The notes beneath the pieces are model-generated. The model searched no databases. It saw only the letters and a list, made by a program, of their open reading frames with translations, and was not told where the DNA came from. Position numbers and translations under genes: made by a program. 64,000 nt of DNA. Source: Elmis aenea. Lineage: Eukaryota > Arthropoda > Insecta > Coleoptera > Elmidae. Of this stretch, positions 37,701 through 52,700 are shown in pieces. Every line of letters starts with the position of its first letter. The stretch's first letter is position 1. The stretch is from positions 1,612,868 to 1,676,867 of the forward strand of contig OX393577.1 of NCBI GenBank assembly GCA_947652605.1, in the 5' to 3' direction.

Positions 37701-40700
37701 ATACTCCAAAGGAGTTATAGACGATTTTCAAAAATCGTATTTTCCAGTTTTTCCTAATTTTTTCGGACCCCGTTTGAGATATTTCCAATTTCTCTTTGGA
37801 TTATTAATGAGCACCAAATTTAGCAACTTTGCCAAATTTAAACCTTTACTCTAGCTATTATAATAAGCGAGAACCCCATGCTTAAACTCGAATTTCAAAC
37901 ACCCTGTATACATAATCTATTTATTTATTTTCTTCCACCAAGCTAACTAATAATTGTTTTTCCTCCATGGTATAATTTATTATTTTTTTGTCGGCCATTT
38001 CAACACAAAATAAAATAATAAACACCGAACTGTAACTTTATATGTGACTAACAGCTGATAGCAACAACAAGATGTCACAGGGAGCCGTTTTAACAGCTGT
38101 GATGTAAATGGCCAATGAAAATTAGCCATTTCAATCTGCCGCTAAAATGTGTCGACTTCTTGCAACGTTGCCAAACCGAGTTCTAACTTAGCTGAGATGT
38201 CTAAAGGGGCGTCCAGACCAAACGCGCACAGCCGCGCCGCGCCGCGCGGAACAGCGCGGAACTGCGCGAAACATTCAGAAAGCAAAAGTTTGTTTTCGCG
38301 CAACAACAGGTGGTTTGCGTGTGATCGTCCATGTTCCATTAGTTCGCGAGCCATGAATTGTGACAGAAAAGTTTTGGCGAGTGCTGCGTTTATAGTAATC
38401 TACCACCATTTGAAGAAGAAACGACGAAAACGTCGCCTTTGAGTTACACAAGTTTTAAGAAGTAGAAATATTTACAGCGGCACTCAATTGTTAAATGATT
38501 TATCTATACAAGATACCGGACAATTCAAAAATTTTTGTTGTATGTCGTCCGAGGATTTTGAATTATTAATAAATACTTTTTATTTTTAATGTGGTAGTTG
38601 CTGTTTTTCGGATTCCACAGCTCTATTTGGTTTTTATATAAAGCGATTAGCGTCTCAATATTTTCCCGTGTCCAGTTACACGTATTCGTAAAATAACTTC
38701 ACTGCCGTCTAAACCGAGCGCGCACAAACACGCAAATTCCTTTGATGTACCGACTCCCCGTGGATCGCGTTCGTTCACGCGCAGAGTGCGCGTTGGTGCG
38801 CGGTTTGCCGTCCAAACCAGACGCGCATAAACGTTTTGCGCTGTTCCGCGCGGCGCGGCGCGGCTGTGCGCGTTTGGTCTGGACGCCCCTTAACAGATTC
38901 CGGAATATGTTTTCTGTGCAACGCATTGGTATCTTGAGACGGTCTTAAATATAAGGCGGGCTTATATAAGTTCGATCTTGAGATGTGTCGGAGAAACCGG
39001 GCATTAGGCACTTTTCGTAACCCACATTACGTGGTAAACCGTAACTTATTCAAGAAGTACGTATTTTCTACACAATACATGCTTATACTGTACTTGTTTA
39101 TAGCCCCAACGACAGGAAGTTGTGTTGACTTTTAACCTATGCATTATCTTATTAAATAGTAATTTTATTTCTTAAGCATCAACTTACAAATGACGATGCA
39201 AAATTTACGTAGCCAGTAATTAAAAAAAATCCAGTACTCCAGATGCGATATGATCGTGATTCATATTGACTGGTTCCGTGAAAAAAAAAAACCTGTATCG
39301 TAAATACAAACGTATCATAAAATAATCTAAATCAGTACTGATTGAAGAAAGCATTGTGTTACTGATTTGTGGGGAACCTTTAATACAAATTTTACGCATT
39401 TATCGAATCAAAGGTTATTGAAATAAAGCGATAATTTTTTTTCGATAAGGTAATCTTAATTGGAGAAATTCTGGTTTGTACTTTAATTCTAGGATTAATT
39501 AATATGTTATTTAAGATTAACAATACAACATAAAATATAATTTATATCTTAAGGTTTTTTTTTGTATTATACTGTATTAAATTGTATGCAAAGAGTTTAT
39601 TTCTATTCAGTTAATAAGAACAGAAAATGAAAAACTACTGATTAAAATTTTGCGGCTATTCGGGAATCTTTATTATTATCTAATTTCGAACTTTCTGCCA
39701 ACAGATGCACTTTAACTTAAGATATTAAAATATTTAAGATGTTTCGTTGCAAGTTATAAACGACAAGTTAATTAAAGAGGGGTTCGAAGTTGAAGAATCA
39801 CTGTATAAAGATGAAACAAATCAGTTTCGCATTTAAAGTTATTCGTTTAAGAAGAATTCAAACTATTTGGGGGGCATTCAGCAAAATATTAATAAGTGCA
39901 TTGAGAGGAAATGTTACTCGAAATATTCACATACAGCTGTATTTGATATTTGGAAAGTTTCTGGCGTTTCATTATAAACACGTTTGAAGAAAAATCCATA
40001 AAGATAAAACTTAATATAAATTATAATATTGGACATTACTTGTAGCCAACACAGATATAATCTAGATTATAAAAATTTTAATTAAATTTACGTTAAAACT
40101 CTTTTCATAAACGAATGATTTTCAACTTATACCCAAACCAATTTCACCTGCAACTAATTTTAACGCAACGTTATGTCGGCTTGGCCTGTAAAGATTGTAA
40201 GTCATTTAAAGTTATTAAAGTTTTGTTCTATGATTACAATTTGTTTAAAAAACTGAAGACAAAACATCGCAAACATTTCTGCAAGCAGACAACATTATTA
40301 TTACCATTGTTTAATATGAGTCTAGCTAGAGCATGGTTACACTGACCATACTCTGGTTAAAAATCTGAAAACGAATGTAATGGCGTTGTTCGGCCATTTT
40401 TTCCATTTCATTTTGCACTCTCTGAAATTAAGTGGCGCACCTTTTTGTTTACCCAAGCTTATGTATTCGTAGTTAATCAAGGTATGTATGCATACGAAGC
40501 GCTGAAAATTGGCACGTCAACATTTAATTAAAACGCTCACCAATTCGCCTCAACGACAATTTTTCGTTGTTTGCTAAAATTACGTACGTAGGTACATAGT
40601 AATTAATTCTTGTATACAGTGTGTCCAAAAGGTATGGAATATTCTATATATCTCAGTAAATATCCACTTTAGGAAAAATTTTTTTGAATAAAAGTTGTTT

Positions 40701-43700
40701 GGTACTTAGTTTTCCACCATAAAAGTAAATTTTATACAAACAAATTATGCAATTGTTGCCAAGATAAATTCAAAGAAGACTTTTGGCGTAAAAAATAACT
40801 TTAACAGAGGTCTTCTCACTAGATGAACAGCCCACAAAGGACTAGGCACGTGCTACTACATGCGGTGCAGGTTAAACAGGCGATTAAGGGAAACATCATC
40901 CATATTAATTTAACACTTGGTGGGAAACAAGCTGCCGTAACATATTCTGCTCTAAAATTGGTTTATACAAAAAGTATAAGGCAATATCAAAAATCCAGGA
41001 TGCTTGGATAAAGCACACAGGATGTTTTATTATCAACAATACTGTGCTGGAATTTCAAAACGATAAGAATTTATTTAATTGGCTAACATGTACAGCTCAC
41101 ACTTAACAACAAAAACTCAAAATCGGATGGTGAAAATTTTACGCACATAATTCTATACATAAAAATAACGTTCCGTGTCCACACGTTCTGTACACAAATG
41201 TATGCTATCGAATTTTTAGTTTAGACTGGTTTCGATAAAATATGAGCTACTAAATGTAATTTTGACAATTAAAGTGTATATATGCCAACTTTATACCAGG
41301 ATAACATTTTGTTAATTTACTTTGTTTACGAAACAACTTTGTTGATATCAAAGTTTAGAACAAAATATATTATATAATTTTTTTAAAAATATTTTATTTA
41401 CCTACATAAACTGTTCACATTTATCGCCTTACAGGTTAATTTCGTTATTAAAGAGTTCATTAAACGATGTAAATTGGAACGAATAAAAAAATTAATTAAA
41501 TAGCTTTTAAAAACTTATAAAAAAAAATACAAAAACGAAAACGAAAATTTTCAATAAAAATGGGTAGTTTTTAAAATGTCATTCGACTCCTTTTCTAACC
41601 CTGCCCAACTTTGCTATTCTATTCGAGTTTTTAACTATTAAAACAACAAAGTTACCCATGTAAAGCAGTAGATTCTGTACCTAGAAATAAATCCCAGTAG
41701 TCAATCCCGTTCGTACAAATTAATTTCGTCGGAAAATTTCCGCACGAAATAATTGCGGCAAAGTATAAATCCTGAAATCTCTAAATGACACCGTTACCTC
41801 TGGATTGTCATTGTAATAATACGGATAGCGTTGAATGTTGAACGCCAACTTTATGCAGTGCTAGTTAGCAGTTTATGCCGAGCTGAGGCAGCTCTTGTAA
41901 TCGTCTCACAAAATCGCTGCAGTCAGCATTAAATGAGCTGTAGCAATCCCATGCAACGTCAAAGCGATTTGCTAGTAGAAAAAACCTATAGACCAGTGGT
42001 TCTCAACCTTTTTTGTCTGGCGGCACACTAAAATAATTAAACCAAATTCACGGCACCCTTATTATTATTGTAATTTTAAAATATTTTTTTTTGCTGTTTA
42101 CAGTTAGTTAGGATATGAAGCATAAGACGTATTAGAAAAAAAAAGTTATTAGAAAAGTGTTAAAATGTGAACTTAAGGTGAAATATGTGCTTGATTATGT
42201 TTGCATATTTCTCTGATATTAGGTTGACTTTTTGAGAGACATACTCTCATCTCATTTTTAAGGGATTTTAGACTTTCTCTCTTTACGAGTGCAGAAAATC
42301 CCAGTACAAATTAACTCATATATTTGGGAAATAATGTTTATTTTGTTCTTCTAAAGATGTTAAATGACTGTAAATAAGCTTATGCAAATCTTTATTATTA
42401 TATTTCAATTCGGCAACTTTAAGAAACATTTCTATATTATTTGTGTTTACTTTTATCTTCCACATGTTTATTTTATCTTTAAAGGCCTAAATATTATCTG
42501 CAGATGTCAAAATATTTTCATTTTTTCCTTGAATACTGGGGTGCAACTTGTTCAGGTGATCAAATATGTCTGTTAAATGAGCTAATTTGAAACACCAAAA
42601 ACCATTTTGTAATAATTTACAAAATTCTGGTTTGTCTTCTTCATGTTGAATTTCGCGGCACCCTTGTGGCGTACTAACGGCACCCTAGGGTGCCGCGGCA
42701 CCCAGTTTGAGAACCACTGCTATAGACGAATACAAGTAATAAAAGAATCAATCGCCGATTTCATTTCAATTAAAAAACCTACAGTGTTTTTTTGCGTAAA
42801 TCAATATTTTTTATTTATCGTCTGCTATTGCGAAAAGTTTAGCGATTAAATTTATAGCCGTTTTATTTATAGATCACAAATTGCTATTGAAGTTTACGTG
42901 CTAAAAAACGTATGTACTGGGTGTAACATTGAATTCATGCTGCTTTGCGGAAGTTGCTTAATTTAAGAGATAGAGATACGGTGACTTGTACAATACAGTT
43001 CAATTTGTAGCGATATTCAAATGTTTTGAAAAATCCATAGTTAACTCAAGGATACAAAAAATCAAAACTATTTTTTTAAAAGCAATATCTTTTCTAGTTC
43101 TAAAATTAAAAATCTGAAGTTTTGGGCTTAACGATAATGTTATAAGTCACATAAACGTACCGGTTTCTCCATGGCAGATTTGGTTAGGAAAAAAGCAGTA
43201 ACTTTTATGGACGCCATTTTAGATATTTACTAGTTATTCAAAATATAGTATTTGTTTTTCCTTTCCAATGATAAATCATTTTACTTACAAAAAAAAAACA
43301 ATGAAAATATCCACCTACACCATAATTTTTTTTTGTGCAAATAACAATTCCCTTTTATGTAAACGTGTTATATTAATTAAATTAAATGTGATACATCAGT
43401 GAAAAGAGAAAAGCAAATGCTATCGATTGATGTGAATGTAGCGTCCATAAGAAGTCCAAAAGTTGACTGCTTCATCTTCCTAACTAAGCGTGCCATGAAG
43501 AAACTGATGCTGCCAGTTTTTGTGTGAATTGTTGTAATGCCCAAATTTCATATTTAAAACTAAGAAAGATGTTGCATAAAATAAAAAATTACAGATTTTC
43601 ATTTTTTTTTATCATGTTAGTTTTGCAATTTTCAAAACTTTTGATTTTCGTTACGTTTTGAACTCTTCCAAACGTGACTTTTCTCTAGTTTAACCGACTA

Positions 43701-46700
43701 TCTATCTCTTATATTAAGCGACATCCTGTAGTGGCCCGATATAAGCGGTTCATCCAGCATAATGCTGTACCAAAATTGTTTAGAGAGCCCTGAAATTTGT
43801 AACTTGCTAATTTTACGAACAACTTTGCTGTAATTTATCTGGCAGTCTCAGCAGCTGAGTGTGCTTATCAAGAACACCAAGTTCGGTGGGCGAGTTATGT
43901 GCAACAAAAAGTTATTGGACAGAAAACATTGCACGTTGAAGAAACGTTACGTATACACTTAACGACTAATTAATAACAGTTACGTATACGGACTTATCAG
44001 TTATTAATTAAGATCATGCGATTAATTAGAAAGCTTTTGATGCAATATGTGTAATGCGCTTGTTAAACTTGAATTATTTTCAATTAAAAGTTGTAATAAA
44101 TACTCCCACATGAATATATAAATAAGGAAGTGTTTAATTGTTTATTCAAGGCATGTATTTCAAGACTAGTAAAAAAACGGTAGAGAATTAACTTCCGTTC
44201 CAGGGTATATTAAAAAATCACCGAACGTGACCATAATCGTAAAAGTTTTAATTGTGCTCTAGGTGATTTATACTTTTACAGTTTACACACAACTCACTAC
44301 GACAGTCTAGGAAAAAACAATTATTAAAAACAACGGTAAAATACGATGAAAGACATCGATTTTGAGAAACAATAGGATGATTATATCATTCCACAAACAA
44401 CTGAATTTGCGTTAATACATTATTTTTGCAAAAAAAAGTGTTTTTTTCTACTACCACTAATGTAAATGACGGTTACCGTACAGCCTGCATGCATAACAAG
44501 TGGATCCTTACGCAAGGTAAGCAAAAAGCACAATTTTTTAAAGAAATGATCAAAATAGACTCACGTCAAAAACACTTCCTGCATGCCTAGTAAGTGAGAT
44601 ATAACGCACGGTAAGCAAAACGCACACTTGTCTAGAAATGTCAAAGTAGACTTACGTCAAAATCGACAAGACAACATGTGTATATTAGCTTAAAAGCCGT
44701 TAAAAACGTGGGTATTATGTGATCGTAAAAAGTATGCCACATAACATGAGTTGTAAAACAATTACGCACTCGCAGCTCGTTGCGCAACTTTTCCACTCGT
44801 ACACAATGTGCTTCTGACAAGTGACAACTCTTGTTATGTAATATACTATTATTTAACCTGTACTTAAGTAAAATTGGAAAATCCCAAATTGAATAAGTAT
44901 TATTATTGTAAGCTTCATAGTAGGGTTTTGGTTATTTTTAATTCCTCATCGCGTTTTATAAAAGGCACAACGCAGCGGGAGACGCTCCTCTGTTTTCATT
45001 TACATACTTATGATCAGCTGGTTTGAAATTGTAATCGACTATGCAATTTTAAACGCAAAAGAAGCGGGTGCTCATTCTTCGTCTGCTTGTTATTTGTTTT
45101 TCAAGATAATAAAATGCACAAGATTTTATTAAATCCGATTCGGCAAACAAAATTAATGTCTTTTATAGAGTAAGAAAGACCAAAGAGGAATAAATTACGT
45201 AAAAATGAAGTCACGGTTTATGAATATTCCGCTTAATTGATTTTATAAAATAGTACATAAATTCACTACATTCTGCTTTAAAATTAAATGAGATATTTAC
45301 TAACAGAATGAAAAATAATTGTCAACAGATAATTTACTTGATGAGCCTTCAACACATATTCCACACACAATTAATGGAAATATAACAAGGAAAAGATACA
45401 CTGACTACTTAAAGCTTAAATCCCTATTAAACATTCTTAAAATAAACCATTTTAGCTTCATTATAAATGTGGGCTCATCATTAATCTACTTAAATTTGTT
45501 AGCGAATTAAGTATTGACGTACAAAGGCAATTCGATAATACATTAATTTTCATGGGTTTATGTTTCACTGTCAATATCTAAAAACTCTGTCTGTGACACT
45601 GTACGCAATTCTGGATAAAGTTGTGTGCATGATCGCACTGATAATTTATTAAAGTTTTAGTGACATATTATGACTTCACGCAAAACTATTAATTCTCATA
45701 ATGACATTTAAAAGCTTGCTTATAATAAAGTGACAACTGCGTTCATGATTCACAAATTTCACACACACTACTTCAACAAACATAACTGGAAAATGAAACG
45801 TTGACACTCACAAATAAAAATAGTAGCCTAATCAACGCAGCTGGAATGAGATTTCTAAGAAAAATACAAGGAAAAACAAAAAAATATAAAATTAGAAACG
45901 AAAAATATAAAGAACAATTAAATATAATATTGGTTGAAACAAAAATACAAGAAAGACAGCTGGGATGGTAACATTTATAGGATGCAAGAAGAAACATTAA
46001 CTATAGAAAAGCCTACGAAGCAAGATCACGGGAAAAAACAAAAACTGTTATTATCCATTTTCTCGATTTCAAAAGGTTAAAACCGTTTTAAATAACCAAA
46101 GACTTTAGATCTGAAAATAAATTAGCAATGCAGCGTAGTATAATTAAAGATTTAGTATCGAAAACTAGATAATTTTAAACTAAAGTATTTCAGCTCACAT
46201 ACGAGACAGCTGCATGGCTATCTAATGGCATGTGTCAAATATTTCAGACTTCAAAGATACACTTGAAATTACATAATAATTACTGTTTATGTGAAGTAAA
46301 ACAATGTTATGCTTGGCAAAAAGTTAAAACATTTTCGCTGAACAATCGAGAAACGCATTAAAAAAACTCTTTGTAATTGCTAATTATTAAAGAACATAAA
46401 AATTTAGCATTTTTGTTCTTGTAAATTACGTTGGAGCGAGGTATCGTTTGCAGAGGTAACGCAAAGCGAGGTATGAAAGGTAACTTTTACAAAGTACCTT
46501 TAGCAATCGCTTTTTAATTAAAATAATTTTCCATGTAAGTTACGTTTATCTTGACTATTACTAAAATAAGACTAAAACTGTTAAACAACTTCTTAATAAT
46601 AACGAAATTGAAGGTCAATTGTGCTTTTTGGACACGTTCTCGTAGAAGGACGCATTCACAGGAAATGGAAATCTATTGTCCTGTGACTAATGCTATTGTA

Positions 46701-49700
46701 GATGATGGTCTATCATGTTTATGATCTTTCTAATTTACATTTACTCAGCATGAATGAATCATTTATTTCATATGGGTAAGTCATTCTTTACTAGACCACG
46801 CACAACTATAACACAAACCACAGCATAAGCAAAGATTTTCTTACTCGAATACAATACCTCTCTTTTACTTTATTACTTTTAATCTTAACGAACGCATTAA
46901 CTTTCACAATGATATATAAGTTGTCGACAGTTATACTATCTAAAATGCAAGTGCTTTGTAATGTAAAATCTAAAACATATTTGAACAGAAACTTTTAAGA
47001 GGGTTCTAAAAATTATCTTTATTGGGCTAGTATATAATTTATTTCATAATAATTTTATTCAGGTAATATTGATTAGAAATCTATACAACATTCGTTGATA
47101 ATTTTTAATTATGTTGCAGATAACTTGTGTAAGAAATTATCAAAGAATTAATAAATTATTTTGGGTATATGTATACCATCGCGTTACGCCTTTTGTGATT
47201 GTTTTAAAATGTACAGAACTAATATTGGTGGTCAATGATCAATTATTTTGAAAAAGCACACTTTAGAGATAAATATTGTTCACTATTTTTGAAATATTTG
47301 TGCCTTTTTGTGAGCTGCAGGTGCATCAATTAATAAATGAATAATTTTCTGTAATTGTTTCTTTCGTCTTTTTTTGTAGTCATAAAATGTATGTCCTGGA
47401 ATTTAAGTCAACAAAAATGGTAATTCTAGTTTAAAATCAATTTAACGATCTGAAAAAATTAAAAGAAGAAAAAACACAAGCAAAAACAGAAATACCTGAA
47501 AGGTTTCGTACCTAACATATCTGTCAGCTTTTCTTTCCAGATGTAGAGGTGACCTTTCTGTTATATTTACAGCATATTCCACAATTCAGCTGAATTTAAT
47601 TCTTAAACATTGCACACAATATAAAGTTTGGCCACAATCTTCCGACCTTATTTACACTTTGAAAACCGTGCATTTACATGAATGGTATTTTTATAAAATA
47701 AATTTTCGTTTTAAAAAAACTGAAGTGTAGCACAAATATCTGCGAAGAAACGCCAAACTGTTCTGAGACACGACCGATACCAATAAGAAGCAACGCAAAG
47801 GATCGTAAGAACTTCGAATGTAAAAAGTTATTACCAATGAACAATCCATATATGCACTGCATTAGCGCCGGTTCATATGAAAGCAACAAACTTCCAAAAA
47901 TTTATTACGGCCATTACCTTGAACTGATTTCAAATAATTACTTTAACAAGTATAATTTGTTCTAACATTTGTTTAGGCCGTATCCAAACAATGTTGAAAT
48001 ACACTGCATATTTGCGCACGGCGTTACTGGTTAAATACGAATTGCTTTTCTGGGACAAACTCCAGGATAATAATTTATTAACAGCTAATTTCAAATTGCT
48101 AGGATGATCAGGTGTTAATAAAATTTTTAAACCGTTGAAAATTGGATATTTACTGTGTCAATAACAACGAAGGCCTCGAGTAACTGCATATTTGCATAGT
48201 TAACGAGATACTGGTTACATACGTACATGGCCATTTTTGACTGCAAAATATTCAGTATCATATAAATAGCACAAGCTGGTAATTTAATACTAGAAACAAT
48301 TAAAACAAGTGCATTTTACACGGCACAACGATAAAGCCATTCAAAACGTGCCGACAATAACTAACTGAAATAAGTTAGTGAATAACGAGCATTAGTACAC
48401 AAATATAAGATATATGAGTGGTCGACATGTGGTGAAGTAATTTGACCAACATTTGACGTTTGCAGCATGTGTATGGAATGGGGTGGGTGAAAATTAATGG
48501 ACAACACGTTGTCAGAATCCTAAGCACAATGTAGCTACAAAAATTCTCTGCAAGAAAATTCATTTGAAAGTACCAACACTCTGTTTAATATGATTTGTGA
48601 ATTCATAATTTTCAGGTTCACGTATTTTTATTTTGAGTTTATTTTATAATTACCGATTACACCTATATCTGACAGAAACAACATAATTTAATTAATTCGC
48701 AAAGCTATACATCACTCCAAATTTATTAGATTCAAATATATTAAAAAAGCCAAATTTACACAAACATGTTTAACAACTCATGAGTTTCTAAAATAGTTAT
48801 TTCCAAATTAATTCATCTAATTTAAACAAACCTGTATATCCTATAATAAGCGAGATCTCCATACAGGAAATTTAATCTGGGACACCCTGTATAAAATCTA
48901 AATTTTGCTCGAAACAACAAAAATTAAAAATTTTCATATTAAACAGATTGGGCGTAGCTATAAAATAATTCTTATGAGTTACCTAGTATACTGACGTAAC
49001 TACGACTAATTTCAATTACTACGTAGTGAAAATAATTATTAATCAAATAAATTTATGAAAGCATTAATTTTAAAGCGTTAATAAAAAAAAAGCAGCTAGC
49101 TTGATGCCTTGATAACTAAGTTAATTAAATAAATAAGATACCCTAACCTACTTTTATAGAAGTGTATGAGCAGAAAACGTGACTCTAATTAGTTCAGCTA
49201 CATAAAATATTAATTTTAGGAAAAAAACATCTAAAATGGTGTAGTTTTAACTTTGATTAATCATTTTAATCGGGAGATGAACGATGGTTTAATTTTCACT
49301 GTAAATTAAGGTTAATACTTCGAATGTAACACAAGCCAAAACTAATACACCAAGAAGAAACGAACAATTCTGTCTATTTTAGCCAATATTACCTATTTAC
49401 TAGTCCAGATATTTTTATATTGTGAGGTATTAAAGAAAATAAATAATTCCCTCGCTAGGCACGCGAAGAATTTATAAAAACCACGCACATTTTTTTTATA
49501 TAAAATTCCTTCTCTGGACTGGTATGCTAACGTTTTTATTACACATTACGTATAGTGAGTGGTTATCATCCAAAACAAACAGAAGCATAACGTCTTAGGC
49601 AGGTTTTTCACATTTTTAAACAACTATATTGTTATGCAATTGTTTACTACGCGTTATCATCAAAATATTACATTTATACTATTTACTTTTGCATTATCGA

Positions 49701-52700
49701 GACTTTTTATTAATATACGCCTAACAGTAGGACTCATGATTAAATAATAAAATAATATTAATATACAGGGTGTTTCTTAAGTATTGCAAAAAAATTCATG
49801 AAGTGATTCCTTATCAAAAATTAAGGGGGGTCTTTTATATAAAATGTTTTCATTAGACGTCTCCTTTCGAAGTTACACCCCCCTAAAGAGGAAAGGTAAA
49901 ATTAGGTTTTTATTTTATTTCTCAAATTTGGATTTATGTAGAAGAATGATATTTGGTAGATGTTTTATACCTATTAAAAGGTGTCCTCTAGTAATATTTT
50001 CAATCATCTCCCACCTTCACAGGAGGCTGATAAGTGCGGCCCCTGTTGGTTTTTTAATTAGAACTTTATGTTGGGTTGAAATTTTGCAATATAAATAATT
50101 TTTTCTAAAGCTTGATTTATTTAGGAACTTTTTTATTCTTTAGTTTTTCTCGTAAAATCTACTTATTTTATTTTTTACTCAAAAACGGTAGGTTTTACGA
50201 GAAAAACTAAAGAATAAAAAACATCTAAATGAACCAAGCTTTAAAAAATATATTTTATAATGCAAAATTTCAACCCAACAAAAAGTTCTGATAAAAAAAC
50301 CAACAGGGGTCGCACTTTTCAGCCCCCTGTGAAGGTGGGAGACGATTAAAAATATAACTATGAGAAACCTTTTAATAAGTATAAAACATCTACCGAATAT
50401 CATTTTCTTACATTTATCCAAATTTGAGAAATAAAATAAAAACCTAATTTTACCGCTCCCCTTTAGGGCAGCGGTCGGGGAACCGGGGTAAATTACCCCA
50501 AATGGGGTAAAAATGAAATTTTGGGGGTAAAAATGTGAATAAAAAGTATATATTTTTAATTTGCTATTTTATAAACCTGTTAGTATTTTTGCCATTTGGA
50601 ACAACATATTTGTGCGAACAAGGCTTTTCCACTCTAATGAACATAAAAACGAAGAACAGAAATCGATTAAACGCCGAAGACTGTATTCAAATCGCTCTTA
50701 CATCAAAAAGTCCCAATTTTGAAGCAATTGTATCAAACATGAAACAACATCATTTCTCCAAAACGTGAAGAAAGAATGTTTTCAATTATTCTTTTTTTTC
50801 TAATTTTTTCAATTCTAATTTTTGTTTGTACCACCATTATTATTATTATAATTTGTTACAGTACCCCAAATTGTCAACCCTCAATTTTACCCCAATGGGG
50901 TTCAATTTGTTATATATATTACTTATATTACTATTATTACCGTTGTGTATTACTAGGTATTACAATGTAATAATTACATTGATAAATTGAATAAATGATG
51001 TTTAAATTAAATTTTTAGTTATTGTTTTCTTTTCAAAATTATCATGGGGGGCTATAATATGAAAGATGCTAAAAAGAGGCGATTTCGTTTTTTTTTTGCT
51101 CTTCGCCATGGGGTAATATCAACTTACACAAAAATATTTTGGGGTAATGATTAAAAAAGTTCCCCGACCGCTGCTTTAGGGGAATGTAACTCCGAAAGGA
51201 GACGTCTAAGGAAAAACATTTACTCGAATATAAAAGACCCCCCCCCCTAATTTTCGATAAGAAATCACCTCCCATTTTTTTTTGCAATACTTAAACACCC
51301 TGTATATATTAATATTAATATAACTTATGTTAAATTTAGAATCTAGGGTTGTTTACATTTACAAAAAGCATTTCATAAACATAACAATTCGGCATACATT
51401 TTTAATCCAGCCATCGCATTCAGCAAGACACTTTACCACACACGTTGCCTCATCAAATTTAAATAAACATCGAATGGTATACGGACGCGAACGCCCCCTA
51501 CAACTTCACCTAATATTGTTGTGGCACTCGTTCATTTTGGACGACAGGATGACAGTTTTGATAACAGTACATTTTTTATTAATACATATCACACGACGAT
51601 GTATGTGCGGCATGTTAATTAAAACAACGCAGTCAAAAAATTCGCGACATTTTTAATTTTGCTCAAACAACGAACAAGCGAATTCGCGTATGTGCAGCTA
51701 CAAATATTGTCTAATAGAAGTGAGCTTTTGGAAGGTTTAAGAGGTTGCTTCTGCTGTCCGCACGAGGCAACACGATAGATAGCTGTGCGATATATTTTTT
51801 CTAGTGGTTTAGCTGCAAATGATGTGGGTTCCAAGCCATCGCTACGGTAATTTCTCAACCCACTCGAGATTTTGGAACGTGAGAAACGCCGGATATGAAG
51901 CACATACCAGCCTCACTCTCTACGTATTATATAAGAATAAGGAATCCCTAAATACGTAAACTAGGATGAACGCAATACGAAAAAATTTAAAAATTGTTTT
52001 ACGACTGATGACATAGCGGACGGGGCGCTAAAACAGGCCATCTGAATATCTCAACATCTATTAATGATGGAAAAAAATTGCATGAAACAAAATTTGCTAT
52101 ATCCAAAATCACATAAGCTTGCCCGCATTCATTTTACATTTTTTTAAATGAAACAGCTATTGTAGATTATAATGTACAAATCATGTTTTATTTAGCAACA
52201 TTATAATGTAAAAACTTACAAGATTGAGAATCAGGAAAATAATTTTGAACATCTACTTTTAAAACACAACCAAACTTCTATAAATTTCAAATTTGAAAGC
52301 TGCAAGGCACTTCATAAAACCCCAAGCCACTACAAAGAATACATAAATAATTACATTCACGTTAAAATTTGCAGTTTTCTAGCCTACATGAGACGAGTGG
52401 GTACTATTGTTCAGTTTTATTTGTATAAACGTATACATACTTTCAATAATAATAGAAAGTCAAATCCCATTGTTTGTGAAAAGTACTAAAATTATCTTAG
52501 TTCCTTTGTTTATTGCAAAACAAGACTTGGAGATATATAAATAAATATTAAAACTTATTTTACATTCTTAACAACGTTGAAAATCAGTGACTGTTAAGAT
52601 AATTATCTGACAGCACGTTCATGAATATACGGGCTGAATACTAAATACATTAATAGCGAAGATTTTTGTTGTTACAACGTATTTTTATTTTAGCAAACAA

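Larger units (their letters stand above)
36569..39003. mobile_element. 2,435-bp PIF/Harbinger element, nested with two other elements
   Basis: Ends TGCCCGGTTTCTCCGATACA and TGTGTCGGAGAAACCGGGCA, flanked by TTA on both sides (36566-36568 and 39004-39006), the TWA duplication of Harbinger elements. Inside are a stub of the transposase N-terminus (36797, plus), a palindrome insertion (36986-37910), a stub of the Myb/SANT partner protein (37998-37921, minus), and a second Harbinger (38205-38890). Confidence 0.9.
49764..51305. mobile_element. Palindromic TACAGGGTG element carrying a hAT insertion
   Basis: Starts TACAGGGTGTTTCTTAAGTA and ends with ...TACTTAAACACCCTGTA. Without the 713-bp hAT insertion and its duplication it is about 829 bp, and nearly all of it folds back on itself: the arms share GGAGACGTCT, AAAACCTAATTTTAC, GGAGGCTGATAAG-type and CAACCCAACA blocks in inverse order, with the centre near 50180. 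No long ORF survives. Confidence 0.9.

Noticed and set aside
38699..39011. Arg-rich ORFs in the GC island
   Set aside because: They read the GC-rich terminal inverted repeat in several frames and are composition artefacts.
42364..42576. Plus-strand 70-codon ORF
   Set aside because: It is antisense to the hAT transposase remnant on the minus strand.
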